A DNA stretch of 64,000 bases from Bacillus sp. SD088 (GTDB lineage: Bacteria; Bacillota; Bacilli; Bacillales; Bacillaceae_C), in NCBI RefSeq assembly GCF_017355205.1, contig NZ_JADIJK010000012.1, positions 1 through 64,000 of the forward strand, written 5' to 3'. The position numbers and the translations under genes were made by a program. Shown here one piece after another: positions 43,557 to 51,834 of this stretch (positions within the stretch are counted from its first letter, which is position 1; every line of letters begins with the position of its first letter). Below the pieces are notes generated by a model. That model was given only the letters and a program-made list of their open reading frames with translations. It was not told the DNA's origin and did no database searches.

Positions 43557-43916
43557 ATGGAAGAAGTTTTAAAGATATTACAAGCCGTGCAAAAAGAACT
43601 GCAAGCCATGCGAGAAGACCAACAAGCCATGAAAAAAGAACTGCAAGCAACACGAGAAGACCAGCAAGCAATGCGAGAAGGTCAACGAATTATGCAGGAA
43701 GAATTAGAAGGCCATAAGAGCTTTCAGGAGGAAATGAGAGAATTTCGTCAAGAAACAAAAGAACGATTTACAAATCTTGAAAAACTGGTTATCCAAAACG
43801 GTGAAAAATTAGATAATAATCGTCAACATGTTAGTAAAAAGATACACTATTTTGAGCATAAGAACGTTGAACTAGAGCAAAGAATATTTGAACTTGAAAC
43901 CCGTTACGGGCGCTGA
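43557..43916 (+). CDS. Coiled-coil protein with short internal repeats
   Basis: A 119-residue protein that is almost wholly helical. Residues about 10-55 repeat a 14-residue unit (KELQAMREDQQAMK, KELQATREDQQAMR and so on), with hydrophobic a/d positions. A second amphipathic helix runs to the C-terminus (HFEHK-NVELEQRIFELETRYG). No signal or membrane segment is present. The ATG has GGGAGGAG 10 nt upstream; a GTG earlier lies before that site. Similar proteins occur widely in Bacillus without a known role. Confidence 0.6.
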   Translation: MEEVLKILQAVQKELQAMREDQQAMKKELQATREDQQAMREGQRIMQEELEGHKSFQEEMREFRQETKERFTNLEKLVIQNGEKLDNNRQHVSKKIHYFEHKNVELEQRIFELETRYGR

Positions 43917-44087
43917 TGGGTATTTCCTTTTGATATTCAAGTTTCCTCTTAGTAAAAACTCCGATCGAACTTTCAAACATCAAAGACGTTTCCTTGTTCA
44001 TGACTTGGAACATGCTCCCCTTATCAAATATCCCATCCTTAGCTTCGTTGATTATTCCACAGTGAAAATAAATCTCATATAGAATTA

Positions 44088-44165
44088 TGTTCAAAAAGTT
44101 TAACAAAAAAAGAACGCAACGGATCCCTACGTTGGCTTGCTTTTTCGCTCCTTGTTTTTTGAATA
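44088..44165. repeat. Dispersed repeat, family B, weak copy 3
   Basis: TGTTCAAAAAGTTTAAC at the left and ACGTTGGCTTGCTTTTTCGCTCC in the middle resemble the copies at 1907 and 7361. TTTTTTGAA closes it on the right. The remaining part of this 450-nt gap holds a hairpin with GGGCTGTCCC and no gene. Confidence 0.4.
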
Positions 44166-44365
44166 AATTGAATTCGATAGTGTGTATAACCCCATTACAT
44201 CATATTCCCTATTTGAGGATAGAGGGCAAGAAAAAGAGTAGGGCTGTCCCAATGAGATCCACATGGTGGAGATCCCACTTCAATAATCTGCCAAAGAGTT
44301 CTATCTACTTTTTTAGTATAATAGAAGAATAGAGTGACTGATTTTACTTGAAAGGGAAAATGGCC

Positions 44366-45325
44366 ATGATACGAAAGCATTGGAAAAAAGTTGTTACAAT
44401 TTTTATTGGTATCCTTTTAATTGGAGACATTGCAGCGAGTTTCTTTTTCTACAATTTGGCTATTAAGCGGGGACCAAAGGAGTTCCTCGAGGAAAATGCT
44501 GATCTGGAAGTGGCAGCAGAATCATTGGACGAAATGTTAGATGGGGAATGGCGAGAATGGGTAGCTACTCAGGATTTTGAGGAAATCGAAATGAAATCTC
44601 GTGATGGTTTAGAATTAATAGGCTATTACTTGCCAGCCAAGAAACCGACTGATAAGTTGGTTGTTTTCACTCATGGCTATCTAGGGCATGCGAAGCAAAT
44701 GGGCCTATTTGGTCAATATTATTATGAGGAACTAGGTTACAATATTTTCATGGCAGATGCGCGTGGGCACGGAGATAGTGAAGGTGATTATTATGGGTTT
44801 GGTTGGCCTGATCGCCTTGATCTGATTGATTGGACGAATCTTTTAGTCAACAAATTAGGAAATGATACGCAGGTTGTCTACCATGGTTTGTCCATGGGTG
44901 CTGCAACAGTGCTAATGGCAAGTGGAGAAAAAGAGCTGCCTGATCAAGTGAAAGCCATCGTGGCCGATAGTGCTTATACATCTGTTTATGACTTGTTTGC
45001 CTATCAGATGAAGCGTATGTTTAAGCTGCCTGCATTTCCGATTTTGGACAGTACAAGTCTTGTTACTAAGATAAAGGCTGGTTATTGGCTAAGGGAGGCG
45101 GATGCGCAAAAAGAAGTAGAGGTGACAGATGTCCCAATTCTTTATATACATGGGAAGGGCGATACCTTTGTTCCTACGAAACTAGCACAAGAACTTTATG
45201 AATCTACGAATAGTGAGGCGGAGCTTATGCTTGTGGATGGGGCCAATCATGGTGAATCATTTGTATTAGAAAAAGAGGTTTATAAAGAGCGGTTAAACCA
45301 CTTTTTATCCAATTATATCGAATAA
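44366..45325 (+). CDS. Membrane-anchored alpha/beta hydrolase
   Basis: A protein of about 319 residues. An N-terminal helix (VVTIFIGILLIGDIAASFFFY) acts as an uncleaved anchor. The hydrolase domain has the oxyanion region VVFTHGYLGHAK, nucleophile Ser in HGLSMGAATV, Asp in HGKGDTFVP and His in DGANHGESF. It resembles the YqkD group. ATGs lie at 44360 and 44366; the later one is better spaced from AAAGGG. Substrate unknown, probably an ester or peptide outside the membrane. Confidence 0.82.
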   Translation: MIRKHWKKVVTIFIGILLIGDIAASFFFYNLAIKRGPKEFLEENADLEVAAESLDEMLDGEWREWVATQDFEEIEMKSRDGLELIGYYLPAKKPTDKLVVFTHGYLGHAKQMGLFGQYYYEELGYNIFMADARGHGDSEGDYYGFGWPDRLDLIDWTNLLVNKLGNDTQVVYHGLSMGAATVLMASGEKELPDQVKAIVADSAYTSVYDLFAYQMKRMFKLPAFPILDSTSLVTKIKAGYWLREADAQKEVEVTDVPILYIHGKGDTFVPTKLAQELYESTNSEAELMLVDGANHGESFVLEKEVYKERLNHFLSNYIE

Positions 45326-45359
45326 ATGCAAAGGAGAACTACTTTCCTTTGCATTTTTT
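45326..45359. terminator. Terminator between converging genes
   Basis: ATGCAAAGGA pairs with TCCTTTGCAT, followed by TTTTT on the plus strand. Confidence 0.85.
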
Positions 45360-45380
45360 GTAATTGAGACAATTGTTTAT

Positions 45381-46550
45381 CTAGTTCGTTGTTTCGGTTT
45401 GATGAAGTTGTGCTGGAATTTTCAAAGAAATAACAGCACATATAAAGGCAATGATTACTACCCCTGAACCAACGGCAGCAGTCCGAGCAACGGATTCCGT
45501 ATGCTCCATGACCAAGCCGCCAATACCCGATCCTAAGGCAATGCCGATTTGCAATGCCGAGTTATTAAAGCTTTGATGAATATCAGATGTGTGTGGATCT
45601 GTGCGAATAATATAATCCTGTTGTGGTGGAGCAAGACTCCAACTTAATGCTCCCCAGATCATCATGGTCACCAAGAATACAGGGAAGGAAAAAGTGGAAT
45701 AGGGAAGAACAAATAGGACTAAAGCAAAAGCACCAAGGATCATTAAGATGCTTTTCTGTGAACCAATTCGGTCAGCAAGTCCACCTCCAAATGCTCCACC
45801 ACCTACAGCAGAAATTCCAAAAAGAAAATAACAAATGCTTACCCAGTTTTGATTTAAATGTAAAGTGGTTTCTAAAAAAGGCGTAAAGTACGCATATATC
45901 GTGTAATGTCCAGCTAACATAAACATGGTAGCCAAATGGGCGCCTGCAATTTTTTTGTTGGCTAGTGCTTTCATTTGTATCGATAAAGGCTGGATATTTT
46001 CGGGAGAAATTTTTTCCAAAAACATATAAATAAGAATGCAAGAGCCAATTGTAAGAATGGCGATTCCGAGAAAAACGGTTCTCCAGCCCAGAGCATTTGT
46101 GATGACAATGCCGATTGGTACACCAAGTACTAAGGAAGAACTGATTCCCATATAAATGACCCCTAAAGCCTTTGCCCTATGTTTGGGTTCCACAATCTTT
46201 GAGGTAATCGTTAAAGATAATACGATCACTAAAGACGCACTCATCGCTGTAAGTACTCTGGCGATCATAATGAATGTAAAATTGGGGCTGAAATAGGTGA
46301 TGATATTTCCTATGAAAAAGATGAATAAGGTGATCAAGTATAAATTTTTGCGTTCCATTTTTGCTGTTAAAGATAGAAGCACTGGGCCGGCAATGGCATA
46401 TACAAGTGCATAAATAGTAATTAGTTGCCCTGCGGTTCCAATCGTAACATGCAAATCATCAGCCATAATGGGTAAGATTCCACCTACAATTAATTCCACC
46501 AATCCAACAATAATCGTCGATATGGCAAGGATAAATACTTTAAAATTCAT
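45381..46550 (-). CDS. pbuE: Purine efflux pump PbuE
   Basis: A protein of about 389 residues of the MFS drug:H+ antiporter-1 group, very close in outline to PbuE (YdhL) of B. subtilis: NFKVFILAISTIIVGLVELI, then GGILPIMADDL, AKMERKNLYLI and VSICYFLFGISAVGGG. It exports hypoxanthine, adenine or guanine bases. I chose the second ATG because GGAGG is 7 nt before it and only 1 nt before the first. A purine riboswitch with a terminator precedes it, the classical control of this gene, and a structured repeat lies inside its leader. Confidence 0.93.
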   Translation of the reverse strand: MNFKVFILAISTIIVGLVELIVGGILPIMADDLHVTIGTAGQLITIYALVYAIAGPVLLSLTAKMERKNLYLITLFIFFIGNIITYFSPNFTFIMIARVLTAMSASLVIVLSLTITSKIVEPKHRAKALGVIYMGISSSLVLGVPIGIVITNALGWRTVFLGIAILTIGSCILIYMFLEKISPENIQPLSIQMKALANKKIAGAHLATMFMLAGHYTIYAYFTPFLETTLHLNQNWVSICYFLFGISAVGGGAFGGGLADRIGSQKSILMILGAFALVLFVLPYSTFSFPVFLVTMMIWGALSWSLAPPQQDYIIRTDPHTSDIHQSFNNSALQIGIALGSGIGGLVMEHTESVARTAAVGSGVVIIAFICAVISLKIPAQLHQTETTN

Positions 46551-46618
46551 ATTCATACCTCCAAGGTCCCTTATGTATCTCTGCGGGACTTCCTTTCGTT
46601 TAAACAGATATAAGTATA

Positions 46619-46711
46619 GAAAAAATCCCGACTACAAAAGAATAAATTTGTAGTCAGGATTTAATTGGTTCCTGGTAGAGACCCTCAAACCATATTATTG
46701 AGGTTATACAT
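46619..46711 (-). promoter_or_regulatory. Purine riboswitch, guanine-type, with terminator
   Basis: On the minus strand the aptamer reads TATAACCTCAATAATATGG, TTTGAGGGTCTCTACC, AGGAACCAATTAAATCCT, GACTAC. This fits the purine consensus: loop 2 ATATGG, core TCTCTACC, and the specificity base C in GACTAC, which selects guanine/hypoxanthine (U would select adenine). The end of the aptamer (AATCCTGACTACAAA) also forms a 15-bp terminator stem with TTTGTAGTCGGGATT followed by T5. Ligand binding should therefore free the transcript, an ON switch. Both loops are about one base longer than usual. Confidence 0.9.
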
Positions 46712-46868
46712 TTATCCCGAATTAACTGGCAGTAAGACCCCCACTTCAAGAATTCGAGGTGAAAACGAGAATTGTAAGTGGGGGTCTTACTGCCAGTAAA
46801 TCCCCGATTGGTTTAACTAACATTCAGTGGGGGATGAAAAACCCCCCACTGAATGAAGTTTCACTTTA
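46711..46868 (-). repeat. Two-hairpin structured element, family C, copy 1
   Basis: A 158-nt element. A 22-bp perfect stem (46725-46746 with 46776-46797) and a 13-bp perfect stem (46821-46833 with 46843-46855) are joined by a short link. On the minus strand it begins TAAAGTGAAAC and ends CGGGATAAA, directly before the riboswitch. It is transcribed in the pbuE leader if the promoter at 46894 is used. It has no coding capacity. Confidence 0.8.
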
Positions 46869-46893
46869 TTTTTATTCGAAATTTCCAAACAGC

Positions 46894-46922
46894 AATATAA
46901 CATGTTCTCGAGAAATTCGCAA
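46894..46922 (-). promoter_or_regulatory. Probable pbuE promoter
   Basis: On the minus strand TTGCGA, a 17-nt spacer and TATATT. It lies in the 55 nt between the two copies of the structured element, so copy 1 falls in the leader and copy 2 upstream of the -35 box. Confidence 0.65.
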
Positions 46923-46923
46923 G

Positions 46924-47077
46924 TTTAATCCCGAAACAACTGGCAGTAAGACCCCATTTTAAGGATTCGAGGAGAAACAAGATGGTAAGTGGGGATCAAC
47001 TGCCAGTAGATACCTGATTGGTTCAACTAATAATCAGTGGGAATGAAAGAAACCCCACTGAATGAAGTTTCACTTTA
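46924..47077 (-). repeat. Two-hairpin structured element, family C, copy 2
   Basis: A 154-nt second copy in the same direction, about 214 nt from copy 1. The outer stem is partly decayed (ACTGGCAGT and ACTGCCAGT remain, with ACCCCA and TGGGGAT inside). The short stem is TCAGTGGG-CCCACTGA. The ends TAAAGTGAAAC and CGGGATTAAA are kept. Confidence 0.75.
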
Positions 47078-47115
47078 TAGAAAAGTGTCAATGTTGTGTC
47101 TGTTATGAAATACCC

Positions 47116-47144
47116 TTGCGTAATTGGCGAAAACGTAGTATATT
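47116..47144 (+). promoter_or_regulatory. Promoter of the DoxX gene
   Basis: TTGCGT, a 17-nt spacer and TATATT, leaving a leader of about 125 nt that contains two Rex-like boxes. Confidence 0.65.
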
Positions 47145-47159
47145 AAGAGTGTAGAAAGT

Positions 47160-47177
47160 TAGTGAAAGTATTCACAA
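47160..47177. promoter_or_regulatory. Rex-like operator 1
   Basis: TAGTGAA-AGTA-TTCACAA resembles the Rex site TTGTGAA-WWWW-TTCACAA with two differences. It lies just after the expected transcription start. Confidence 0.5.
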
Positions 47178-47233
47178 GAAAAAATAAAAAACAGTACCCT
47201 TCAATACAGTGCACTTATATTTTTTACACTATT

Positions 47234-47251
47234 ATGTGAATAATTTCACAA
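47234..47251. promoter_or_regulatory. Rex-like operator 2 (also fits a Fnr/Crp site)
   Basis: ATGTGAA-TAAT-TTCACAA matches the Rex consensus at 17 of 18 positions and contains TGTGA-N6-TCACA, the Fnr/Crp core. It lies 45 nt before the DoxX start, in the leader. Confidence 0.6.
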
Positions 47252-47278
47252 ACGATAAAATAAACAGGAGTGATTATG

Positions 47279-47785
47279 ATGAATAAATGGTATGAAAATC
47301 GTTGGGTAGCAATTGTATGGGCCGCATTAAGAATTTGGTTAGGTGTTCAATGGTTAGAAGCAGGTTGGCATAAATTAGGCGCATTTGATGCAGGGGGATT
47401 TTTACAAGGGGCGTTAGCCAAAGCAGGAGGAGAAGCACCAGTTGTCCAAGGATGGTATGCCGCTTTCCTTGAACATGTTGCCCTTCCAAATGTGAAGATT
47501 ATCAACATCTTGATCCCAGCAGGGGAAATACTTGTTGGTCTTGGATTAATTGTCGGCGCATTGACAATCCCAGCTCTGATTGCAGGAGCATTCATGAACT
47601 TGAACTTCTTACTTGCAGGAACGATTAGCACAAATCCAATCTTACTTGCCGTAGCCATCATTCTCTTATTTGTAATCAATGGAACAGTATATTACGGAGT
47701 TGACCGCTTCTTAGTCCCAGCTACGATCAAAAACTTGAAAGACAAAAATATCTTTAAAAAATTCCGAAGGGTTGCTACACAGTAA
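47279..47785 (+). CDS. DoxX-family membrane protein
   Basis: A protein of about 168 residues with four helices, of the DoxX family. Members are membrane proteins linked to redox reactions or thiol stress. Landmarks are ALRIWLGVQWLEAGWHKL, a soluble segment with APVVQGWYAAFLEHVALP, and IPAGEILVGLGLIVG. The ATG chosen has AGGAG 8 nt upstream, and another ATG precedes it directly. The two Rex-like boxes in the leader point to control by NADH/NAD+ or oxygen. The exact reaction is unknown. Confidence 0.85.
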   Translation: MNKWYENRWVAIVWAALRIWLGVQWLEAGWHKLGAFDAGGFLQGALAKAGGEAPVVQGWYAAFLEHVALPNVKIINILIPAGEILVGLGLIVGALTIPALIAGAFMNLNFLLAGTISTNPILLAVAIILLFVINGTVYYGVDRFLVPATIKNLKDKNIFKKFRRVATQ

Positions 47786-47790
47786 TCTAA

Positions 47791-47822
47791 GAAGGGAAAG
47801 CTGATAAAAGCTTTCCCTTTTG
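47791..47822 (+). terminator. Rho-independent terminator
   Basis: GGGAAAGCT pairs with AGCTTTCCC, followed by TTTTG. Confidence 0.85.
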
Positions 47823-47855
47823 TTCCAGTATAGGAAAGTATAAATTTTGGTTAGT

Positions 47856-47986
47856 GCTTGATCCAGTTCCAGGCGCCATCGGCTCGAGGTCAAATAACCT
47901 GAGACAATGAAAGGCAAAGAACGCCTTTCTTTGTCTCAGAACATTTGCTTGTCGCCGATAGGCGGGCGCCTTGCGCTTTTCTTGTC
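47856..47986 (+). repeat. Dispersed hairpin repeat, family A, copy 5
   Basis: CAGTTCCAGGCGCCATCGGCTCGAGG, ATAACCTGAGACAATGAAAGGC, CAGAACATTTGCTTGTCGCCG and GGCGCCTTGCGCTTTTCTT. Nested stems as in copy 4. Confidence 0.75.
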
Positions 47987-48042
47987 GTTTAGGAAATTAT
48001 AAAATTGCAGCTTGTGGATAAGTTATAACTTTGAGTTTTGTT

Positions 48043-48192
48043 GTCTAGCTCCAGCGCCCAGCGACTAGCAAACTTTCGGTTTCTTCCTACGATAAGTCAA
48101 CATCCATTCGCTTTCCAAGCTCATGGTGTTTCCTTTATCTCGTCAGAACCCTAAAAAGTTTGTACGTCGCTAAACGGGCGCTTGCGCTTTTG
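48043..48192 (+). repeat. Family A-like repeat with a different centre
   Basis: The outer ends (TCTAGCTCCAGCGCCCAGCG and CGCTAAACGGGCGCTTGCGC) match family A. The centre, with ATTCGCTTTCCAAGCTCATGG, is unrelated to the other copies. It lies 57 nt after copy 5, so two repeats stand back to back in this 420-nt gap. Confidence 0.6.
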
Positions 48193-48208
48193 TTCTTCAT
48201 CCAGTTCC

Positions 48209-48679
48209 TTATTGCATTTCTTTTGTTGGTCCCATTATACCTGGGACGGTTAATCCAGCTTGGCGAAGCAATACGGTCATTTGACCGCGATGATGGGTTT
48301 GATGATCAATAAGAGAGCGTAATAATTTGCCGCGCGGTACAGGACCACCAAAGCCAGTTACTTCCTCTAATAAGGACTCATCAGTTAATTTCGGTCCCTC
48401 ATTTTTATACGATTGCATCACTTTTTCATAAGCTTCCACTATTTCAGCAACATCTTTGGGTGTTGGTTGATCAGATGATGGAGCTTCAATTTGAAGGCCA
48501 GCAAAATGGCCGAACGCCCCTGCTGCACCAACTAGGTGCCCAGCTAGCCACCCAAGAGAATTATGACCTTCTATAATCGCTTGGTCTAGCTTATCGTTCG
48601 TCATGGCCTTCATTACTGCTAATGTGCCTTCCGCTGAAGCGGACCAGTCTTCGATAAAATCTTCCACTTTTCGATACAA
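48209..48679 (-). CDS. DinB-family protein
   Basis: A four-helix-bundle protein of about 156 residues (DinB/YfiT type). The metal-binding His residues are in IEGHNSLGWLAGHL and LIDHQTHHRGQM, which give the usual three-His site. Members include bacillithiol- or mycothiol-dependent transferases. I chose a TTG with AAGGGTG 8 nt upstream; an in-frame ATG six codons earlier has no ribosome site. The substrate is unknown. Confidence 0.8.
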   Translation of the reverse strand: MYRKVEDFIEDWSASAEGTLAVMKAMTNDKLDQAIIEGHNSLGWLAGHLVGAAGAFGHFAGLQIEAPSSDQPTPKDVAEIVEAYEKVMQSYKNEGPKLTDESLLEEVTGFGGPVPRGKLLRSLIDHQTHHRGQMTVLLRQAGLTVPGIMGPTKEMQ

Positions 48680-48769
48680 TTTGAACACACCCTTCATTTA
48701 CTATAATCATGTTAATTATAACGAATCGGGGAGACTGTATTCAAATAAGAGAACCTCCAAAGTCAAATC

Positions 48770-49054
48770 TTATCTCCTGTACTCCTTGCCATTTAATAAA
48801 ATAACAATGACATCATTCATTCGATCTTGCATCACGGCAGCAGAAATTTTCGAAATGCGCGTATAGTACAGATATACGCCGACAAAGTAGACAGTCCCAA
48901 CAACCAGCATGGTCAAACGATATTGTAAAAGCCGTAGGGCCGTGGTGAAATCGCCAAAAATAATTGACAGAAGGAATAGACTAATGATGACAATAATCCC
49001 CAGCAAATATAATCTTATTTCCTTAAAAGTCATCTCATCATGTTGTAGATTCAT
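48770..49054 (-). CDS. Two-helix membrane protein, unknown
   Basis: A 94-residue protein. Two helices (about 15-37, LYLLGIIVIISLFLLSIIFG, and about 48-66, MLVVGTVYFVGVYLYY) are followed by a charged C-terminus. The ATG has AAGGAG 7 nt upstream; the frame is open further 5' but without a ribosome site. I do not recognise the family. Confidence 0.6.
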   Translation of the reverse strand: MNLQHDEMTFKEIRLYLLGIIVIISLFLLSIIFGDFTTALRLLQYRLTMLVVGTVYFVGVYLYYTRISKISAAVMQDRMNDVIVILLNGKEYRR

Positions 49055-49352
49055 GGTGTCACTCCTTATGATAAAAGGATACATTAATAAAAAATATGTG
49101 GTAACTATGAAAAAAAGAACAGTGACGAATTGTCCTTTTTTCTTTACCGAAGGGTCAAGATTGGTCTCTTTTGAACAGGAGGATGGAAAAGGAAAAAACA
49201 GCTCGTTTTCTAGGGAACGGTTTGTAAGTAAAAACGACATCGTGATTCCTCGCTATCCAGTGTAATCCATTATTAGTTTGAAACTTTTCTTCGACATGGT
49301 CCGTAATTAAACGTATACTTAGAGTATTATTTTCGCATGAGGAAGTGAGGAC

Positions 49353-50432
49353 TTGACAAAGAAGCTATGGTTTCAAGTGGGGGTCGGTATATTATTAGCG
49401 ATTCTGATCATTAAATATTTCATGGAAATCAGCTTTATCTTTTCACCTGTGGTGATTATTGTTAAAGCGATTATCCTGCCCCTATTACTGGGCGGCGTAT
49501 TGTATTACATGACAGAACCTGTTCAACGATTTTTGGAAAAGCGGAAAGTTCCACGTTGGGGCAGTATCATCATTATTTTGGTTGGTCTTGTTTTACTTAT
49601 TTGGCTTTTCGTAGCAATCATTGGCCCGCCGATCACAAAGCAAGTCAATGCATTAGTTGATAATGCTCCTATAATTACAAAAGAACTAGATGACATAAAA
49701 GACAAGCTTTTACAGGAAAAGGATAATTTGCCTGAAAACTTGCAGGAATCAATCAATAGTGCAGCAAATTCCCTTCAATCTGTTGCAATGAAATTTGGAA
49801 TATGGATTGTCCAATTTTTACAATCGTTCTTCCAGGCGATGTTCTTGCTGGTATTAGTTCCATTTTTCTATATCTTCATGTTAAAAGATCATGAGAAATT
49901 CGCGCCGATTATTTATAATTTCTTTTCTGGGGAAAGGCGAGTATGGATTAAAAAGACGATGGGTGACATTGATAAGGTGTTGCGTTCGTATATACAAGGG
50001 CAACTTTTGATTAGTACAATTTTAGCCGCTTTGATCTGGATAGGCTATATGATTTTAGGCGTGCAATATGCTTTGCTGCTTGCCATTTTTGCCTTGTTCA
50101 TGAATCTGATCCCTTTCGTTGGTCCATGGATCGCTGTAACGCCAGCTCTGATCATTGCATATTTACAGGATCCAAAGTTAGTGATCGGTGTAGCGATTGT
50201 TACCTTAGTGGCACAACAAACGGATAGTAACTTTATTACACCAAATGTGATGGGAAAAACACTTGATATTCATCCACTAACTGTAATTACGATTATTTTG
50301 GCAGCAGGAAATATTGCTGGCTTTCTTGGGATCATTGTTGCCATCCCAGTCTATGCTGTCGCTAAAGTAGTGATTTACAATGTTTACGAACAGCGTATAA
50401 AAATAAAGAGTGCGGCCACGAAAGATGTATAG
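49353..50432 (+). CDS. AI-2E-family transporter
   Basis: A 359-residue membrane protein with about seven helices (PF01594). Members include TqsA-like exporters and Na+/H+ antiporters. A long soluble stretch (about 100-150; ITKELDDIKDKLLQEKDNL) lies between helix groups. The C-terminal signature is LIPFVGPWIAVTPALII, with NFITPNVMGKTLDIHPLTVI. The start is TTG after GAGGAAGTGAGG. It may be read with the small gene 67 nt downstream. Actual substrate unknown. Confidence 0.88.
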   Translation: MTKKLWFQVGVGILLAILIIKYFMEISFIFSPVVIIVKAIILPLLLGGVLYYMTEPVQRFLEKRKVPRWGSIIIILVGLVLLIWLFVAIIGPPITKQVNALVDNAPIITKELDDIKDKLLQEKDNLPENLQESINSAANSLQSVAMKFGIWIVQFLQSFFQAMFLLVLVPFFYIFMLKDHEKFAPIIYNFFSGERRVWIKKTMGDIDKVLRSYIQGQLLISTILAALIWIGYMILGVQYALLLAIFALFMNLIPFVGPWIAVTPALIIAYLQDPKLVIGVAIVTLVAQQTDSNFITPNVMGKTLDIHPLTVITIILAAGNIAGFLGIIVAIPVYAVAKVVIYNVYEQRIKIKSAATKDV

Positions 50433-50499
50433 AATTTAAGAAAATAGGAGGTTTGAAAAAGTCCAATTGGGATATGAAAAACTTTAAGGAGGAATTCAT

Positions 50500-50865
50500 A
50501 TGCCGTGGACAAAAAATGATTATCCAGCAGCTTTTAAAAATGAAACTGCCAAGGTCCGTAATAAAGCGATTGAAATTGGCAATGCTCTTTTGCGAGAAAA
50601 TTATGAAGAAGGACGAGCGATTTCAATTGGCTTGACACAAGCACGTGAATATTATGAAGATGATGGCAAAGATCGGGTTCATTATAAGGTGAAAAATGAG
50701 GACGATTCTTGGAAACTGCTACAGGCAGGGAAGAAACAAGCCATTTTTAAAGAAAGTAATAAGGAAGACTTACTAGAAAAAGCAAAACCTTATGTCACGG
50801 ATCATGATGGCATTCTCTTTATTTACCGTGTAGATGGTTCGTTAGAAGATACTTTGTACAAGTGA
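50500..50865 (+). CDS. DUF2188-containing protein (YdaT-like)
   Basis: A 121-residue soluble protein. The N-terminal helical part (PAAFKNETAKVRNKAIEIGNALL) is typical of ChaB-like/YdaT proteins, and the C-terminal DUF2188 domain has W-K-L-L-Q-A-G-K-K-Q and ends DGILFIYRVDGS. GGAGG is 8 nt from the ATG. The role is unknown; relatives are general-stress proteins in B. subtilis. Confidence 0.75.
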   Translation: MPWTKNDYPAAFKNETAKVRNKAIEIGNALLRENYEEGRAISIGLTQAREYYEDDGKDRVHYKVKNEDDSWKLLQAGKKQAIFKESNKEDLLEKAKPYVTDHDGILFIYRVDGSLEDTLYK

Positions 50866-50881
50866 TCCATTCAACCTTAGG

Positions 50882-50918
50882 AAGCCCCTCTACCGAATGA
50901 AATTGTAGAGGGGTTTCG
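50882..50918 (+). terminator. Rho-independent terminator
   Basis: AAGCCCCTCTAC pairs with GTAGAGGGGTTT (one G-T pair). Confidence 0.8.
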
Positions 50919-50976
50919 TTGATAGTAGAAGACTACAAATGAATGATGGATCAATAAAATGAGGATGTGAAACTAG

Positions 50977-51792
50977 ATGGAGGAGGAAGAAAAAAAGGTT
51001 GACGGTCCGGATCGCCATTTAATAGAAGACATTGATGAAGAGGAAATGGCTGAACTGATCCGCGAGGCCCAGCGCGAGGTTCTTTTAGAAGAAGAGCAAG
51101 AACACAAACATCCCCCGCCAACTCGGCGTATACATAAATGGATATTGACACTCATTGTCGTTGTTTTTCTATTAAGTACATTTTCGTTCGTCTTTCAAAC
51201 ATATTCCATCCCAGCTTTAGAATTTTTGCGCATATCGGCAAGATTATCACAAGATGAACAGATTCAGATGTATAAAAAATCAGTTGTCACTGTTACAACG
51301 GAAGAAAGCAAAGGAACAGGATTTTCCATCTCGAGTGATGGGGAGATTTTGACCAATTATCATGTAATTGAAGGGAACGGGGAAGTGACAGTTGCTTTTC
51401 CGGAAAATGGTATATTCCAAGCGAAGGTCACAGACATTTACCCAGAAATTGATCTTGCTTTATTAAAGGTGGAGGCCGCATCATTGCCATATTTAAAAGT
51501 AGCTGAACAAGCAAGATGGTACCAAGAGGAGCCAGTTACGTTCATTGGGAACCCGCTTCGTTTCCATGGGATTGTCAATGAAGGCAAGATTATCGATTCG
51601 GCCAAATTACCAGATTGGGAAGAGGAAGTCGTGATGATCAAAGCTCCGGTTTATCGAGGAAACAGTGGGAGTCCAGTCCTGAATGAGAAAGGAGAAGTAG
51701 TAGGGGTGATCTTTGCGACAATGGAGCCTCCCGAATATGGAAAAGTGGGCCTATTTATTCCAATCGAATTGTATCAAGCTGTCACCCAGTAA
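50977..51792 (+). CDS. Membrane-anchored trypsin-like serine protease without PDZ
   Basis: A 271-residue protein. A strongly acidic cytoplasmic N-terminus (about 1-45) is followed by a single helix (WILTLIVVVFLLSTFSFVF), so the protease faces outside. The catalytic triad is His in TNYHVIEG, Asp in EIDLALLK and Ser in YRGNSGSPVL, as in HtrA/DegP. The PDZ domain of HtrA is missing. The ribosome site GAGGATG is moderate. It is followed 42 nt later by a membrane protein with a beta-rich outer domain, suggesting a pair. Confidence 0.82.
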   Translation: MEEEEKKVDGPDRHLIEDIDEEEMAELIREAQREVLLEEEQEHKHPPPTRRIHKWILTLIVVVFLLSTFSFVFQTYSIPALEFLRISARLSQDEQIQMYKKSVVTVTTEESKGTGFSISSDGEILTNYHVIEGNGEVTVAFPENGIFQAKVTDIYPEIDLALLKVEAASLPYLKVAEQARWYQEEPVTFIGNPLRFHGIVNEGKIIDSAKLPDWEEEVVMIKAPVYRGNSGSPVLNEKGEVVGVIFATMEPPEYGKVGLFIPIELYQAVTQ

Positions 51793-51834
51793 AGAGGAAG
51801 CTTTGATTGTAAGAAAATAGCGGGAGGAATGGGA

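Noticed and set aside
43590-43720. Short tandem DNA repeats as a CRISPR-like or satellite array
   Set aside because: The 42-nt periodicity is explained by the 14-residue coiled-coil repeat of the protein encoded there; there are no spacers.
46725-46797. 22-bp stem read as the pbuE or DoxX terminator
   Set aside because: No T-run follows on either strand and the same structure recurs elsewhere with fixed ends, which fits an element rather than a terminator.
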